In this document: piece after piece, positions 36,557-45,721 of the stretch | Numbering within the stretch: position 1 is the stretch's first letter | Layout: each line of letters opens with the position of its first letter | Origin: JAUIIK01 sp963709995 | GTDB taxonomy: Bacteria > Chloroflexota > Chloroflexia > Thermomicrobiales > CFX8 | Direction: 5' to 3' | Length of the DNA stretch: 64,000 bases | NCBI GenBank assembly: GCA_963709995.1 | Contig: CAVPYN010000017.1 | Coordinates: 252,529-316,528, forward strand | The notes under the pieces: model-generated | What the model was told of the DNA's origin: nothing | Databases searched by the model: none | What the model saw: only the letters and a program-made list of their open reading frames with translations | Made by a program: the position numbers and the translations under genes

Positions 36557-37354
36557 ATGACGGAGACAAGAGTCACCTGGTCCGAGGAGGCCAGCGACAT
36601 CTACCAGCGTATTGCCGCGATCGCCGTCCCCCAGCGCGCGGAACAGCTTGCAGCAATGCTGACCCTGCTGCCATTTGATGTCGACGACGAGTTTAACCTC
36701 GTCGAGCTTGGCTCCGGCGAGGGTCGCTGGGCCTGGGCCGTTCTGAACGCATTTCCAGACTGTCGCATCACCGCGCTCGATGGCTCGGAATCGATGCGAC
36801 AGGCGACAACCGAACGTCTCGAACAATTCGCCGGCCGCTTCACGATCGAGTCCTTCGATCTGTTGCGTGATGACTGGTGGCATCACGTGGAAGGCGCAGG
36901 GGCGGTAGTTTCTTCGCTGGCCGTTCATCATCTCGATGGCCCTGGCAAGCGACTCCTCTTTTCCGCGATGCAGCAACGAATCGGGATACCGGGAGCTCTG
37001 CTGATCGCCGACATCATTCTCCCGGCAAACTCGCGCGCGAACGCCTATTTCGCTGGATCATACGACTGCGCGGCCCGCGAGCAATCGATTGAACTGGTGG
37101 ACTCGGAAGCCTACTTTGAAGATTTTCTCAGTGAAGAATGGAATCTATTCCGGTATCCGGACGACGAGTGGGATAAACCATCGCGGCTGTTCGATCAATT
37201 GCGCTGGCTGGAAGAGGCTGGATTCAGCGATGTTGACTGCTTCTGGATGAACGCCGGCCACGCGCTCTACGGCGGGTTTACGGGCATTCAGTCCGGCGGC
37301 GGGGGTTTGGACTACGAACGTGCTCTGGAGATCGCCGGGCGGGCGATCGCGTGA
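36557..37354 (+). CDS. Class I SAM-dependent methyltransferase
   Basis: A 265-residue Rossmann-fold methyltransferase. Motif I is LVELGSGEGRWAWAVLNAF near residue 55, the acidic residue at the end of strand 2 is ITALDGSESM near residue 76, and motif post-II VSSLAVHHLDGPGKRLLF near residue 118 is typical of small-molecule methyltransferases. The C-terminal 100 residues include RLFDQLRWLEEAGFSDVDCFWMNAGHALYGG, also family-typical. The ATG at 36557 is seven bases after the M24 peptidase stop. Substrate unknown. Confidence 0.88.
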   Translation: MTETRVTWSEEASDIYQRIAAIAVPQRAEQLAAMLTLLPFDVDDEFNLVELGSGEGRWAWAVLNAFPDCRITALDGSESMRQATTERLEQFAGRFTIESFDLLRDDWWHHVEGAGAVVSSLAVHHLDGPGKRLLFSAMQQRIGIPGALLIADIILPANSRANAYFAGSYDCAAREQSIELVDSEAYFEDFLSEEWNLFRYPDDEWDKPSRLFDQLRWLEEAGFSDVDCFWMNAGHALYGGFTGIQSGGGGLDYERALEIAGRAIA

Positions 37355-37451
37355 GCGCCCTCGGACTTGCGAGACTCCAGATGATTGCGTCTCCGGCTCC
37401 GGGCCGAAGTGCGTTGCGTGAACGACTGGCCGCATCGAGAGGCAGGCTCAG

Positions 37452-38609
37452 GTGACGGAACTACCAACGAGCGCCGACATTGTTATCGTCGGCGCCGGGA
37501 TCATGGGCTGTTCGATCGCTTATCACCTGGCCGAGCGAGGCGCAGGCAACATCGTCGTGCTGGAAAAGGACCTGGTTGGCCGCGGATCGACGGCTGACGC
37601 GGCGGGCGGAATTCGACTGCAATTCTCAACTCAAGCGAACATCGAACTGATGCAGATCAGCTTCGAGTACTGGGAGAACTTTGAAGAGCGCTTCGATCAG
37701 TTCATCGACTTCCGCCAGCAGGGTTATCTCTTTCTCTTGACGTCAGACGAGAACGTCGCGGCATTCAACCGGAATCTCGAACTCCAGCAGTCGATGGGCG
37801 TGCCGGCCCGCTGGGTGACTCCCGACGACATCGCCGAACTAAACCCCTACATCACGCTTGACGGGATCATCGGCGGCACGTTCTGTCCTCGCGATGGATG
37901 GGCGGACACGTCGACGAGCACCATGGGGTTCGCCCAGGCGGCACGCCGTCTGGGAGTCAGGATTATCGAGGAGACGCCAGTCACCGGAGTGGTTATCGAG
38001 AACGGCCAGATTCACGGGGTCACCGCTGGTGAACACACGATCAACACGAACTGCGTGATCTGCGCGGCAGGTCCCTACACCGGAGGCTTCGGTGAACTGG
38101 CAGGCGTCAACCTTCCGGTCGTCCCAATCCGGCGGATGTCCTGGGTAACCGGGCCGTTCTCGGAGATCCCGCCGACTGTTCCCTTCACCATCGAGTTCGA
38201 GCGCGCCGTCTACTTCCATCCGGAAAGCAGCGGATTTTTGTTTGGCATGACCGATCCCGACGAACCAGTATCCTGGAACCGCAATGTCAGCCAGGAGTGG
38301 CTGGTCAAAACCATCGATGCGCTGGTTCACCGGGCGCCCGCATTTGCGAACGCGACCGTACGGAACGGCTGGGGAGGGCTCTACGAAGTGACGCCGGATC
38401 ACAATCCGCTTGTTGGTAGAGTTGAGGGGATCGAAGGGCTGCTAGTGGCGGCCGGATTTTCCGGTCATGGCTTCATGCAGGGTCCGGGCATCGGCAAGCT
38501 AATGGCTGAGCTCGTCGTCGATGGCGATTTTCAGAGCGTCGATCTCTCCGACTTCCGCCCCTCCCGCTTTGAAGAAGGTGAGCTGAGCCCCGAGCATAAC
38601 GTCGTTTAG
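37452..38609 (+). CDS. FAD-dependent oxidoreductase (DAO family, sarcosine oxidase/glycine oxidase-like)
   Basis: A 385-residue flavoenzyme with the FAD-binding motif IVIVGAGIMGCSIAYHLAERG near residue 10, the second dinucleotide element GRGSTADAAGGIRLQFST near residue 42, and the C-terminal FAD contact TPDHNPLVGRVEGIEGLLVAAGFSGHGFMQGPGIGKLMAEL. This architecture is shared by sarcosine oxidase beta subunits and D-amino-acid dehydrogenases. The start is GTG at 37452. It follows the M24 peptidase and methyltransferase by about 100 bases on the same strand; together they could process an N-methylated or proline-type compound, which is inference. Confidence 0.9.
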   Translation: MTELPTSADIVIVGAGIMGCSIAYHLAERGAGNIVVLEKDLVGRGSTADAAGGIRLQFSTQANIELMQISFEYWENFEERFDQFIDFRQQGYLFLLTSDENVAAFNRNLELQQSMGVPARWVTPDDIAELNPYITLDGIIGGTFCPRDGWADTSTSTMGFAQAARRLGVRIIEETPVTGVVIENGQIHGVTAGEHTINTNCVICAAGPYTGGFGELAGVNLPVVPIRRMSWVTGPFSEIPPTVPFTIEFERAVYFHPESSGFLFGMTDPDEPVSWNRNVSQEWLVKTIDALVHRAPAFANATVRNGWGGLYEVTPDHNPLVGRVEGIEGLLVAAGFSGHGFMQGPGIGKLMAELVVDGDFQSVDLSDFRPSRFEEGELSPEHNVV

Positions 38610-38739
38610 GAAGTGGACAGGGAATGCGTCTGCCTGGTTCGCCTCTCCCTTGAAGGCCCTCATCTTGTCATCATGCCGCCTTCAGTTCCTCACTCTGGTC
38701 TAGCTTCCGAACGACAAACCACAAGCGCGCCTCCTTCCT

Positions 38740-38745
38740 TATACT
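38740..38745 (+). promoter_or_regulatory. TATACT -10 box, likely leaderless DUF503 transcript
   Basis: TATACT ends only six bases before the ATG of the DUF503 gene, and no ribosome binding site lies between. If this is the -10 element the mRNA would start at or next to the ATG. No good -35 hexamer is visible at the right distance. Confidence 0.35.
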
Positions 38746-38751
38746 TCACTC

Positions 38752-39045
38752 ATGTTCATCGGGGTGGGCTACATCACGATTCAGGTGTTCGAGAGCCACT
38801 CGCTGAAGGAAAAGCGGCGAGTGGTGAAGTCACTGCTGGAGCGGGCACGTCATCGTTACAATGCCGGCATCGCGGAGGTGGATTATCAGGATACCTGGCA
38901 GATGTCCGGAATCGCCGTCACTTGCGTCTCATCTTCCGCCCAGCATGCCAATCAGATGGTCGACGAGATCCTGCGCTTCATCGAAGCCAATGTAGCCTTT
39001 GGCGCGGTGGCCGATGTCCACACCGAGATCATCCCGTTTGACTGA
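38752..39045 (+). CDS. DUF503 domain-containing protein
   Basis: A 97-residue protein of the DUF503/YlxP family (PF04456), a small ferredoxin-like fold protein often encoded near ribosome assembly genes such as rbfA. The signature is strong: GVGYITIQVFESHSLKEKRRVVKSLLERARHRYNAGIAEVDYQD near the N-terminus, and an even-numbered spread of beta strands ending VADVHTEIIPF. Molecular function is not established. It converges on the ABC-F gene with nine bases between stops. In this window it stands alone, not in the usual infB-rbfA neighbourhood. Confidence 0.93.
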   Translation: MFIGVGYITIQVFESHSLKEKRRVVKSLLERARHRYNAGIAEVDYQDTWQMSGIAVTCVSSSAQHANQMVDEILRFIEANVAFGAVADVHTEIIPFD

Positions 39046-39054
39046 CGGATTCTG

Positions 39055-40740
39055 TCAGCGAGTGCTGGAATGTTTCGAGTCCAGCGTAAGCAGTCGCCCC
39101 TTGCCCAGATGACTGTCGAAGTAGCTAAAGCCGCCGGGGTAGTCGCGAACCTTGCCATCGTTCAATTCGACGATCCGATCGACCAGTTTGTCGAGGAAGT
39201 AGCGGTCGTGGGAGATGGTCAGGATCGTGCCATCGAAATCCTGGAGGGCCGCTTCGAGCTCTTCACACGAGGGAATGTCGAGGTTGTTGGTCGGTTCGTC
39301 GAGTAGCAAGAAATTCGCGCCCTGAAGCATCAGGGTCGCGATCTGCAGCCGCGCTTTTTCACCGCCACTGAGGTTTCTGACCTTGTTCGTCGCGTCCTCA
39401 TAAGCAAAGAGCAGACCCGCGAGGAACCCGAGAGCCTGCGGCTCCGAGTAGCTGCGGAGGCTCCGAACGACTTCGACCGGCGTCTTGTCAGGATCGAGCG
39501 TTTCTTGCTCCTGACTGTAGTAGCCAACCTTGCAGGAAGGGCCAATCTTGATCACCCCGACCGTCGGCACCTCGTCTCCGAGCAGCAACCGGAAGAGCGT
39601 CGTCTTCCCGGCTCCATTGGGCCCGACCACCCCGACCCTCTCACCGTGGGTGATCAGCAAATCAAACGGCTCGAATACGGGACGCTCCGAACCGTAGTCG
39701 GCGAACGTCTTGGCGACGCCTTCGAGGTTAACAACGATCTTCGAGCCTCGCTGGGCGTTGAACTCGATTCCGACGGTGCGCCGCTCCAGGATCGGCCTTG
39801 GTTTCGCCGCCAGTTCCTGCCGCTTGATCTCGAGGATTCGCCAGCGATTGCCGGCGCGCTTGGCGAATTTCGGATTCTGCTTCGCCCATTCGGTCAGCCG
39901 CTCGGCCGACCGCTTGATCTGCTTCATCTCACGTTCGCGCAATGCCCGCAACTCGGCTTCGCGCTCCAGGCGTTCGCGCTTCTCCTGTAGGAAACCGGTA
40001 TAGGCAGTGTGGTAGACGTGTACTTGTCCATCCTCAAGCTCGATGATCTTGTTGACTGCCCGATCCAGAAAATAGCGGTCATGAGAGATGATCGCAACCG
40101 CGCCGCGATGCGACCTCATGAATTCCTCGAGCCAGCGCTTGGCGTCATAGTCAAGATGGTTATCTGGCTCGTCAAGCAGCAGAACGTCGGCATCCTTCGA
40201 CAGCAACCGGGCAAGCCCGACCAGCTTCTTTTCGCCGCCAGACAGCTGCTCGTATGGTTCTGCCCAGCGTTCCGGCCCAAATCCGAGGCCAGTCAGAGCA
40301 GCCTCCACTCGCGCGCCGCTCTGCAATCCGTCGAGCAGGGCGAATTGCTCCTGAAGGTCGGCGTACTCTTCTATGACCCGATCGAAGTCGGCGCCATCGA
40401 CCTCCCCCATCAACCCTTCTAGCTCGCGCATCCGGACTTCGATCCGAACATCTTCGTCTTCGGTTGCCTCGCCTTTTGCGACGTCGAGCATGGTGGCGCC
40501 AGCTGGCGCAGACGGTTCCTGCTCCAGGTAGCCGATGACCAGATTCCGCCGGTGCGTGACCTCTCCGGTATGCGGCGTGATCTGACGGGTCAGGAGGCGG
40601 AAGAGCGTGCTCTTGCCAGCGCCGTTTTCGCCGATCAGGGCCACGCGGTCGCCTTCGAGGATCTCAAAATCGATCTCGGAAAAGACCTCGTTGCCCCCGT
40701 GGGCGTAACTCACATTAGAAGCCTGAATCAGCGTCGTCAT
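39055..40740 (-). CDS. ABC-F family ATP-binding cassette protein
   Basis: A 561-residue soluble protein with two ABC ATPase domains and no membrane segment, the ABC-F architecture of ribosome-associated factors such as EttA and Uup. Domain 1 has Walker A GENGAGKST, signature LSGGEKKLVGLARLL and Walker B DVLLLDEPDNHLD; domain 2 has Walker A GPNGAGKTT, signature LSGGEKARLQIATLML and Walker B FLLLDEPTNNLD. Between them (about residues 230-310) lies a charged helical P-site-tRNA-interaction linker rich in Arg, Glu and Lys. The ATG at 40740 (MTTLIQASNVSYAHGG) is the natural start; the frame extends 43 codons upstream without homology. The role is probably translation quality control or antibiotic protection. 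Confidence 0.93.
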   Translation of the reverse strand: MTTLIQASNVSYAHGGNEVFSEIDFEILEGDRVALIGENGAGKSTLFRLLTRQITPHTGEVTHRRNLVIGYLEQEPSAPAGATMLDVAKGEATEDEDVRIEVRMRELEGLMGEVDGADFDRVIEEYADLQEQFALLDGLQSGARVEAALTGLGFGPERWAEPYEQLSGGEKKLVGLARLLSKDADVLLLDEPDNHLDYDAKRWLEEFMRSHRGAVAIISHDRYFLDRAVNKIIELEDGQVHVYHTAYTGFLQEKRERLEREAELRALREREMKQIKRSAERLTEWAKQNPKFAKRAGNRWRILEIKRQELAAKPRPILERRTVGIEFNAQRGSKIVVNLEGVAKTFADYGSERPVFEPFDLLITHGERVGVVGPNGAGKTTLFRLLLGDEVPTVGVIKIGPSCKVGYYSQEQETLDPDKTPVEVVRSLRSYSEPQALGFLAGLLFAYEDATNKVRNLSGGEKARLQIATLMLQGANFLLLDEPTNNLDIPSCEELEAALQDFDGTILTISHDRYFLDKLVDRIVELNDGKVRDYPGGFSYFDSHLGKGRLLTLDSKHSSTR

Positions 40741-40886
40741 AGCCAGCCGTACCTCGTGGGAATCCCCGAAACCCGAAGTGTGGATCAGCATTGAGGTATA
40801 GCACGACCGGGCGGCTCCGACGAGTGTCCAGAGCAGCTTTGTTAAGGTTAGGAGCACGATACGCACCACCGCGAAAGGCGGAATTG

Positions 40887-41156
40887 ATGATTCAGTTGAC
40901 AGATTCAGCAGTCGACCGTATGGCTGAAATGCGGTCCGAATACGATGTAACTTCGCAACAGGGACTGATGCTGCTGGTTAATGACGACAGCGAACTGGCG
41001 GTGGCGATAGGCGAGGCACAGGAACACGACCAGGTCATCGAACGCGACGGAGAGCCGATCGTCATTGTGCCCGCCCAACTCGCACCAACGCTCGACGGAC
41101 TCATCCTCGACCACAATCCCGACGGTTTTACCGTTAGCCGCATCGACGGCGAATAG
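40887..41156 (+). CDS. Small HesB/IscA-like protein without the cluster cysteines
   Basis: An 89-residue protein starting at ATG 40887. The arrangement MIQLTDSAVDRMAEMRSE, then QQGLMLLVNDDSELAVAIGE, then PIVIVPAQLAPTLDGLILDHNPDGFTVSR resembles the fold of iron-sulfur assembly A-type proteins (PF01521), in which the second strand reads L-R-L-x-V and the third is the conserved D-G-x-x-I-D-Y. No cysteine is present, so it cannot coordinate a cluster in the usual way. The frame is open 32 codons further upstream; the ATG at 40887 with GGCGGA upstream is preferred. It is divergent from the ABC-F gene. Confidence 0.6.
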   Translation: MIQLTDSAVDRMAEMRSEYDVTSQQGLMLLVNDDSELAVAIGEAQEHDQVIERDGEPIVIVPAQLAPTLDGLILDHNPDGFTVSRIDGE

Positions 41157-41364
41157 TTTTCTACGAGTTATGTCACCGTAGAAGCTGCCGTCCCATGTAA
41201 CCGGCGGTCTTCATTTCCTTACAGGGATCGACCGGTTGATCGCGTCCTGGGGTGCCCAAGACACCCTGCCTGGATGCGCCCTGGGGCGCAAACTGGACGA
41301 TCGAGGACTTTGGGTCCAATGTCCGGTGGGCAACCATTGAACGGCCTGTCATTATCCGCTTAGC

Positions 41365-42024
41365 GTGCGAGGAGACAAAGGGCAGGACCAGGCGGTGCGG
41401 ATACCGACCACGACAGGATCCCTTCGTAAACAGACACACGTTGTCAGATCTCTACGGGTTCTATCCTCACTCTCGATGGAGGAGTGCAAGCTACGCCTGC
41501 TGGGGAGATCCACTGTGGGCTACCTGACCTCGAAGAGAACTTCACTCTCCAGAAACAACTCGATCTCCGGCGATTTGACGGGCCACAAGTTGCGCATTGA
41601 TCTGGACTCGCCAGAGCAGTGTCACAGCCTGATCGGAGAGATGTCTCCCAATGGCGTCGGCGCTCAAACCGATCTCGCACTCACTTTCGACACAAAGCGG
41701 CCGGTGGTTGTCGTGGCAGAGTTCTGTTTCTGGGCGATCGCATTGGCCATCTTTTGACTGGCCATCTTCTCGATCGGAGATCGACTAACACTGGCGCGGA
41801 TCCTTGGCGGGTATGTTGTATTCTGCACGGCGCTCCTGGCAATCATCTTAAAGGTCAGCGGGGACGAGGTTGCCGGGCAATACGCGAGCGCGCCAGATAT
41901 TTCTGACGAGGTGCAGGTGCTGGCAAACCTCGTGCGTGCGACCAAAATCGACACGCTACCACCGGACTCCGATTTCCCGGCTCAGGTTGCCAGGGTTTCC
42001 CGAGGATCGGTGAGCTGGTTGTGA
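41365..42024 (+). pseudogene. Tandem paralogue of the downstream membrane protein, with an in-frame TGA
   Basis: A frame running from GTG 41365 to the TGA at 42022-42024, interrupted by one in-frame TGA at 41755-41757 inside the first membrane segment (AIALAIF-stop-LAIFSIGDR). Both halves align with the next gene: LRVLSSLSMEECKLRLLGR here with FRIVTPLTIEECRRRLAGR there, and the end VLANLVRATK here with IIAHLVRATS there. The frame stays open and protein-like after the stop, and its final TGA overlaps the next GTG start by four bases, so the reading frame is genuine. A TGG to TGA change is the simplest explanation. Function is unknown: a soluble N-terminal region of about 100 residues followed by two membrane segments. 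Confidence 0.65.
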
Positions 42025-42578
42025 ATCGTTTCCGGTTCGGACGACGGCAGCCAAACGAGGACTTCAGAATCGTCACGCCGCTGACAATCGAGGAATGCCG
42101 TCGACGGCTGGCGGGCCGGGAGAAGCCTGGGCGCATGTACAACCACTTTGCGCGGCCACTCGGCCTGGACGGAATGGTCGGATCGAATTTCCTGACAGTC
42201 GAGCTTGATCGCACCCGTCTCGCAGGAACTTTAGAACGCCACGACAACGCAACCCATCTGCTTCTCTGGCAAGATCGGTGCCGCGCCTGGTGGGTGGAGA
42301 ATGTGCTGGCGCACATCATCTTCGCCAGTGTTCTGGCGATCATTCTCTGGGCAGTTTTCGGTTTCGATCTTTCGGCGATGGTCTTCCTCGTGGCGGTCTT
42401 CGCTCTTTCCCGCTTGCTCGCCTGGAGACGCTACCGGCAGTTTGACAATACTTCGCTCAACGCTGCCGAAGCCGCTCGAATCATCGCCCATCTTGTCCGG
42501 GCAACTTCACTGGCGGCATCCCAGTCAGAGTACGACCGCAACGACAGTGGAACTGGGCCGGTGGAAGGTCGATCGTAA
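42021..42578 (+). CDS. Hypothetical membrane protein (tandem paralogue pair, second copy)
   Basis: A 185-residue protein I cannot assign to a family. Residues 1-90 are soluble (FRIVTPLTIEECRRRLAGREKPGRM, then SNFLTVELDRTRLAGTLERHDNATHLLLWQD), residues about 92-115 and 118-135 are membrane segments (NVLAHIIFASVLAIILWAVFGF, then AMVFLVAVFALSRLLAW), and a cytoplasmic helix with AARIIAHLVRAT follows. The start is GTG at 42021, overlapping the end of the interrupted paralogue by four bases, so it would be translationally coupled to it. The in-frame stop upstream could therefore reduce its expression. Confidence 0.65.
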   Translation: MNRFRFGRRQPNEDFRIVTPLTIEECRRRLAGREKPGRMYNHFARPLGLDGMVGSNFLTVELDRTRLAGTLERHDNATHLLLWQDRCRAWWVENVLAHIIFASVLAIILWAVFGFDLSAMVFLVAVFALSRLLAWRRYRQFDNTSLNAAEAARIIAHLVRATSLAASQSEYDRNDSGTGPVEGRS

Positions 42579-42647
42579 CCATCATTCGAGGGTTCCAAGA
42601 TCTGTTATGCTCCGTCCGAACCGGTCAAAAACGAAGGGTGAAACATC

Positions 42648-43244
42648 ATGGGGGATCTCACGAGAGCTATGGATCAAGCCGCGCTGCTGATCATCGACGT
42701 CCAGAAAGGGATGGACGATCCCGCCCGGCGACCGCGGAACAACCCCGATGCCGAGCAGAACATCGCCCGGCTGCTCGACGAATGGCGTGCGGCAGGTAAA
42801 CTGGTCGTCCATGTCCAGCACGACAGCCTCAATCCGGACTCGGTCTTTGTTGCCGGGAAGCCTGGCTTCCCGATCAAGAACCTCGTTGCACCGCTGCCCG
42901 GGGAGCCGTGGATCATCAAGCACCACCACAGCGCTTTCATCGGGACCGATCTTGAGGATCTGTTGAGGGAAGCCGGGATCAGCACCGTGGTTGTCACCGG
43001 CCTGGTCGCCAATCACTGCGTCGAAACGACGGCCCGCATGGCGAATAACCTCGGCTTCGATGTCTATCTGCCACGCGACGCAACAGCGTCCTGGGACAAT
43101 GTCGGGCCGGACGGAACCTATTTCAAGGCCGAAGACATCTACCAGATCACGCTGATGAACCTGCACACCGAGTTCGCTACGATCACTACGACCGGAGAAG
43201 TGATGCAGGCGATCAAGCAGCCGGCATCAGCGGCCACTGGCTGA
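42648..43244 (+). CDS. Isochorismatase family cysteine hydrolase
   Basis: A 198-residue hydrolase of the isochorismatase/nicotinamidase superfamily. The catalytic triad is visible: Asp17 in LLIIDVQKGMD, Lys in PWIIKHHHSAFIGTDL near residue 91 and Cys in TGLVANHCVETTARMA near residue 125; the cis-peptide residues VAN precede the Cys. Metal-binding Asp/His as in nicotinamidase is not evident, so it is more likely an N-carbamoyl amidase or ureidoacrylate-type hydrolase. ATG 42648 is 70 bases after the previous gene. It converges on the serine hydrolase gene. Confidence 0.92.
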   Translation: MGDLTRAMDQAALLIIDVQKGMDDPARRPRNNPDAEQNIARLLDEWRAAGKLVVHVQHDSLNPDSVFVAGKPGFPIKNLVAPLPGEPWIIKHHHSAFIGTDLEDLLREAGISTVVVTGLVANHCVETTARMANNLGFDVYLPRDATASWDNVGPDGTYFKAEDIYQITLMNLHTEFATITTTGEVMQAIKQPASAATG

Positions 43245-43266
43245 AACGGAAACAGCGGGAGGCCGA

Positions 43267-44481
43267 TTAGAGGATCCCGCTGGTCGCGAGCTGGCGGGAA
43301 ACCCACATCATCTCGTTGCCCTGCTTGTCAAGATCGGGCGTGCCGGTGAAGGCGACGACGAGGTCGCGCGCTGGCGAGATGTACAGCCCCTGGCCGCCGT
43401 AGCCACCTTTGTAGAAATCTCCGTCATCGGTGACGAAATCCCACTGCCAGCTGTTGTGACGGGGCCGTTCACCGCGCAGGTTCTGGATGATCCCTTTGCC
43501 CGTCGATGCGCCTTCGAAGATTTCCGGCCGGCCCAGTTGCTGGATCTCACGGAGCTGACGAGCGCTGATGATCGGGTCGGAGGAGACGAGATCCCAGCTC
43601 GGGGTGAACAGCATTCCCAGACGGGCAACATCCCGCACCGTTGCCGAGATGCCTCCGTGGCTGGCTGGAGCGCCTGCCCTTGAGGTCGAAACGAGGGCGT
43701 CCGACTCAGCGCCGATCTTGCTCCAAATCATCTCGGCAACGATCTCATTGAAGAGTCTTCCAGTCATCCTCTCGGCAAGCCAACTGAGAACGAACGTATT
43801 CAGCGACGTGTACTCGAAGGCTTCGCCCGGCGCGCGACGCCGCTGCAACGTGGCGACGTACTCGTAGGTCGAATCCACCGTGCGGTCAGTCTCGGCCAGC
43901 CAGCCGAGACTGGCTTCGTACTGGTAATAGCTGGTCGCAGGGTCGGAGTACGCTCCCGGCTCATCCGACTCCAGGCAGTCGATCCCCGACGCCATGTCGA
44001 GGATGTCACGAATGGTGACACCCTCCCATCCGGAGCCGCTCAATTCCGGGAGATATGTTTCGATCGCCGCGCCACTGTCGATTTGCCCGCCATCTTCGAG
44101 GATGCCGATGATCGTCGACACGAAGATCTTGGAAACCGACATCAGCAGATGCTTGTCGAACGATCGCATCCCTGGGTAGCGCTCGTAGATGACCTTGCCG
44201 CGCTGTACGATGACGACGCCGTTGACCGGCGCTTTCTCGACGTAGCTTTCGAGGTCGATTCGCCCGAGCTTCGTCTCCAAACCATAGCTCCGCACATCAT
44301 CCCGGTCGTCCGCAACAAGTTCGGAGATCGGACCAGCGCGATGGATCAACGCCTGGGTGAAGAACTCGGACATGTGGAGGAATGTATAGTGCATGATTTC
44401 GCCGCCATCGGACCAGTCACGCAGCGAGAATTCAGCGTGGTTCTTGAAGGATCGCTCGGCGCCATAGGCACTTGGATACAT
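43267..44481 (-). CDS. Serine hydrolase, beta-lactamase-related (PF00144)
   Basis: A 404-residue protein with the SxxK motif SVSK (LLMSVSKIFVSTIIG, near residue 114), the Tyr-x-Ser motif FEYTSLNTFVLSWLAERMTGR near residue 222 and a C-terminal YGGQGLYISPARDLVVAFTG segment in place of HxG. No signal peptide is visible; the N-terminal about 70 residues form an extra region with no catalytic motif. ATG 44481 is chosen over the TTG at 44490. It is the third PF00144 protein in the window and is not a close copy of the other two. It converges on the isochorismatase gene. Confidence 0.87.
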   Translation of the reverse strand: MYPSAYGAERSFKNHAEFSLRDWSDGGEIMHYTFLHMSEFFTQALIHRAGPISELVADDRDDVRSYGLETKLGRIDLESYVEKAPVNGVVIVQRGKVIYERYPGMRSFDKHLLMSVSKIFVSTIIGILEDGGQIDSGAAIETYLPELSGSGWEGVTIRDILDMASGIDCLESDEPGAYSDPATSYYQYEASLGWLAETDRTVDSTYEYVATLQRRRAPGEAFEYTSLNTFVLSWLAERMTGRLFNEIVAEMIWSKIGAESDALVSTSRAGAPASHGGISATVRDVARLGMLFTPSWDLVSSDPIISARQLREIQQLGRPEIFEGASTGKGIIQNLRGERPRHNSWQWDFVTDDGDFYKGGYGGQGLYISPARDLVVAFTGTPDLDKQGNEMMWVSRQLATSGIL

Positions 44482-44599
44482 CGGGCTCAATTCCCCGTTT
44501 CATACTCCGGATCGACGGTCGCGGAGTCAGAATACAAGATCGAGCCCTGCCATGCCGGCACCTGGGCGTGTATGAGTCGACGACGCTCGACAGACTGCT

Positions 44600-45214
44600 T
44601 CAGGCCGCCTCGAGAGTCTCTTCCAGCTCGTAAAGGCCGCGAAACTGCTCGCGAGCGCGGAAGAGCAGCGACTTCACCGCAGATTCTGTGCGCCCCATCG
44701 CTCCCGCCACTTCGCGGACGGAGAGCCCCAGGTTTTCGTGGAGGAGCAGCGCCAACCGGTACTGTGGCGACATCCCGTCAAGTACACGTTGAATGCGCTG
44801 GCTTCGTTCCCGCGCGATTGCCTGGACCTCGGGAAGTTCGCTCTCTGGCGATGGATCTGGCGAAGTTGCAAGGTATGCGTCCCAATCCACCCATACTCGC
44901 CGCCCGCGCCGGCGAAGCTCGTCGATGCACTTGTTGGTGGCAATGCGAAAGAGCCAGGCGGTGAGATACGAATCGTGGGATCGTCCGTGCTTGCAGTCTG
45001 TCTCCAGCTGGCCGATATGTTGATAGGCGCTGATGAACGTCTCCTGGGTAACATCGAACGCATCGTCCACATTACCCATCATCCGATAGGCAAGCCCGAA
45101 GATCCGGCCCCGAAAAGCTTCATAGATCGCCTCAAATTCACCTTCCACAGCCATCGATCTCGCTTTGAGTCGGCCGAGACCAGTTTCCGATTCTGTCGCC
45201 GTTGCCGCGCTCAT
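44600..45214 (-). CDS. RNA polymerase sigma factor, ECF type (sigma-70 regions 2 and 4)
   Basis: A 204-residue ECF sigma factor. Region 2 reads FEAIYEAFRGRIFGLAYRMMGNVDDAFDVTQETFISAYQHI near residue 28, with region 2.4 in LTAWLFRIATNKCIDELRRRGRR; region 4 is RVLDGMSPQYRLALLLHENLGLSVREVAGAMGRTESAVKSLLFRAREQFR, with the helix-turn-helix at about 165-190. An insertion of about 10 residues (ETDCKHGRSHDSY) sits between helices of region 2. No anti-sigma factor gene is adjacent: the downstream minus-strand gap of 118 bases leads into the serine hydrolase. The ATG at 45214 follows AAGGGA. Signal and regulon are unknown. Confidence 0.93.
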   Translation of the reverse strand: MSAATATESETGLGRLKARSMAVEGEFEAIYEAFRGRIFGLAYRMMGNVDDAFDVTQETFISAYQHIGQLETDCKHGRSHDSYLTAWLFRIATNKCIDELRRRGRRVWVDWDAYLATSPDPSPESELPEVQAIARERSQRIQRVLDGMSPQYRLALLLHENLGLSVREVAGAMGRTESAVKSLLFRAREQFRGLYELEETLEAA

Positions 45215-45721
45215 AGTGTCGTTCCCTTGTTCCCGCTATCCTCATCTCCGTCAACGGTTGGACCGCTGACGTCGAGGTTTCTTACAGGTTGTATCGATGA
45301 AGCATTCGAACCCGAACCGCCTTGCTCACTATAGGTGAGTAGAGATGCATCAGGCATCGGGAGACTTACCGATTTTCGACTACGTAGATGGGTTCCAGAC
45401 CGCGAACATCGGCGGCAACTGGCAAACGGTTCAGGTGTTCTATCTCTCTATCTCAGGGAAGGGGACTGACATTGGACGGCGCGATCCCGTCAATCACGAA
45501 TGAGGAGAGCATCCGTGCATGGTCCAGAGTCACACGATCCGAAGGAGAACGGCGCGGTAGTTGAACGGATCAAAGAGCCACGACTGGCTTCCGGGGTTGC
45601 TGAAACCCATCCGGAACGGGCCTCGGCCCGCTGGTTGCCGGCATTTATCTAGATCAGGGCTCGTGCCATCAAAAGCTCCCAACTTGGCGTAGCCGGAAAC
45701 TCCCACTTGCCACCACAGCAC

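Noticed and set aside
41755..41757. Selenocysteine or other recoding at the in-frame TGA
   Set aside because: The paralogue has no Cys at the aligned place, no stem-loop stands out downstream, and the codon is in a membrane segment; a nonsense change or error is simpler.
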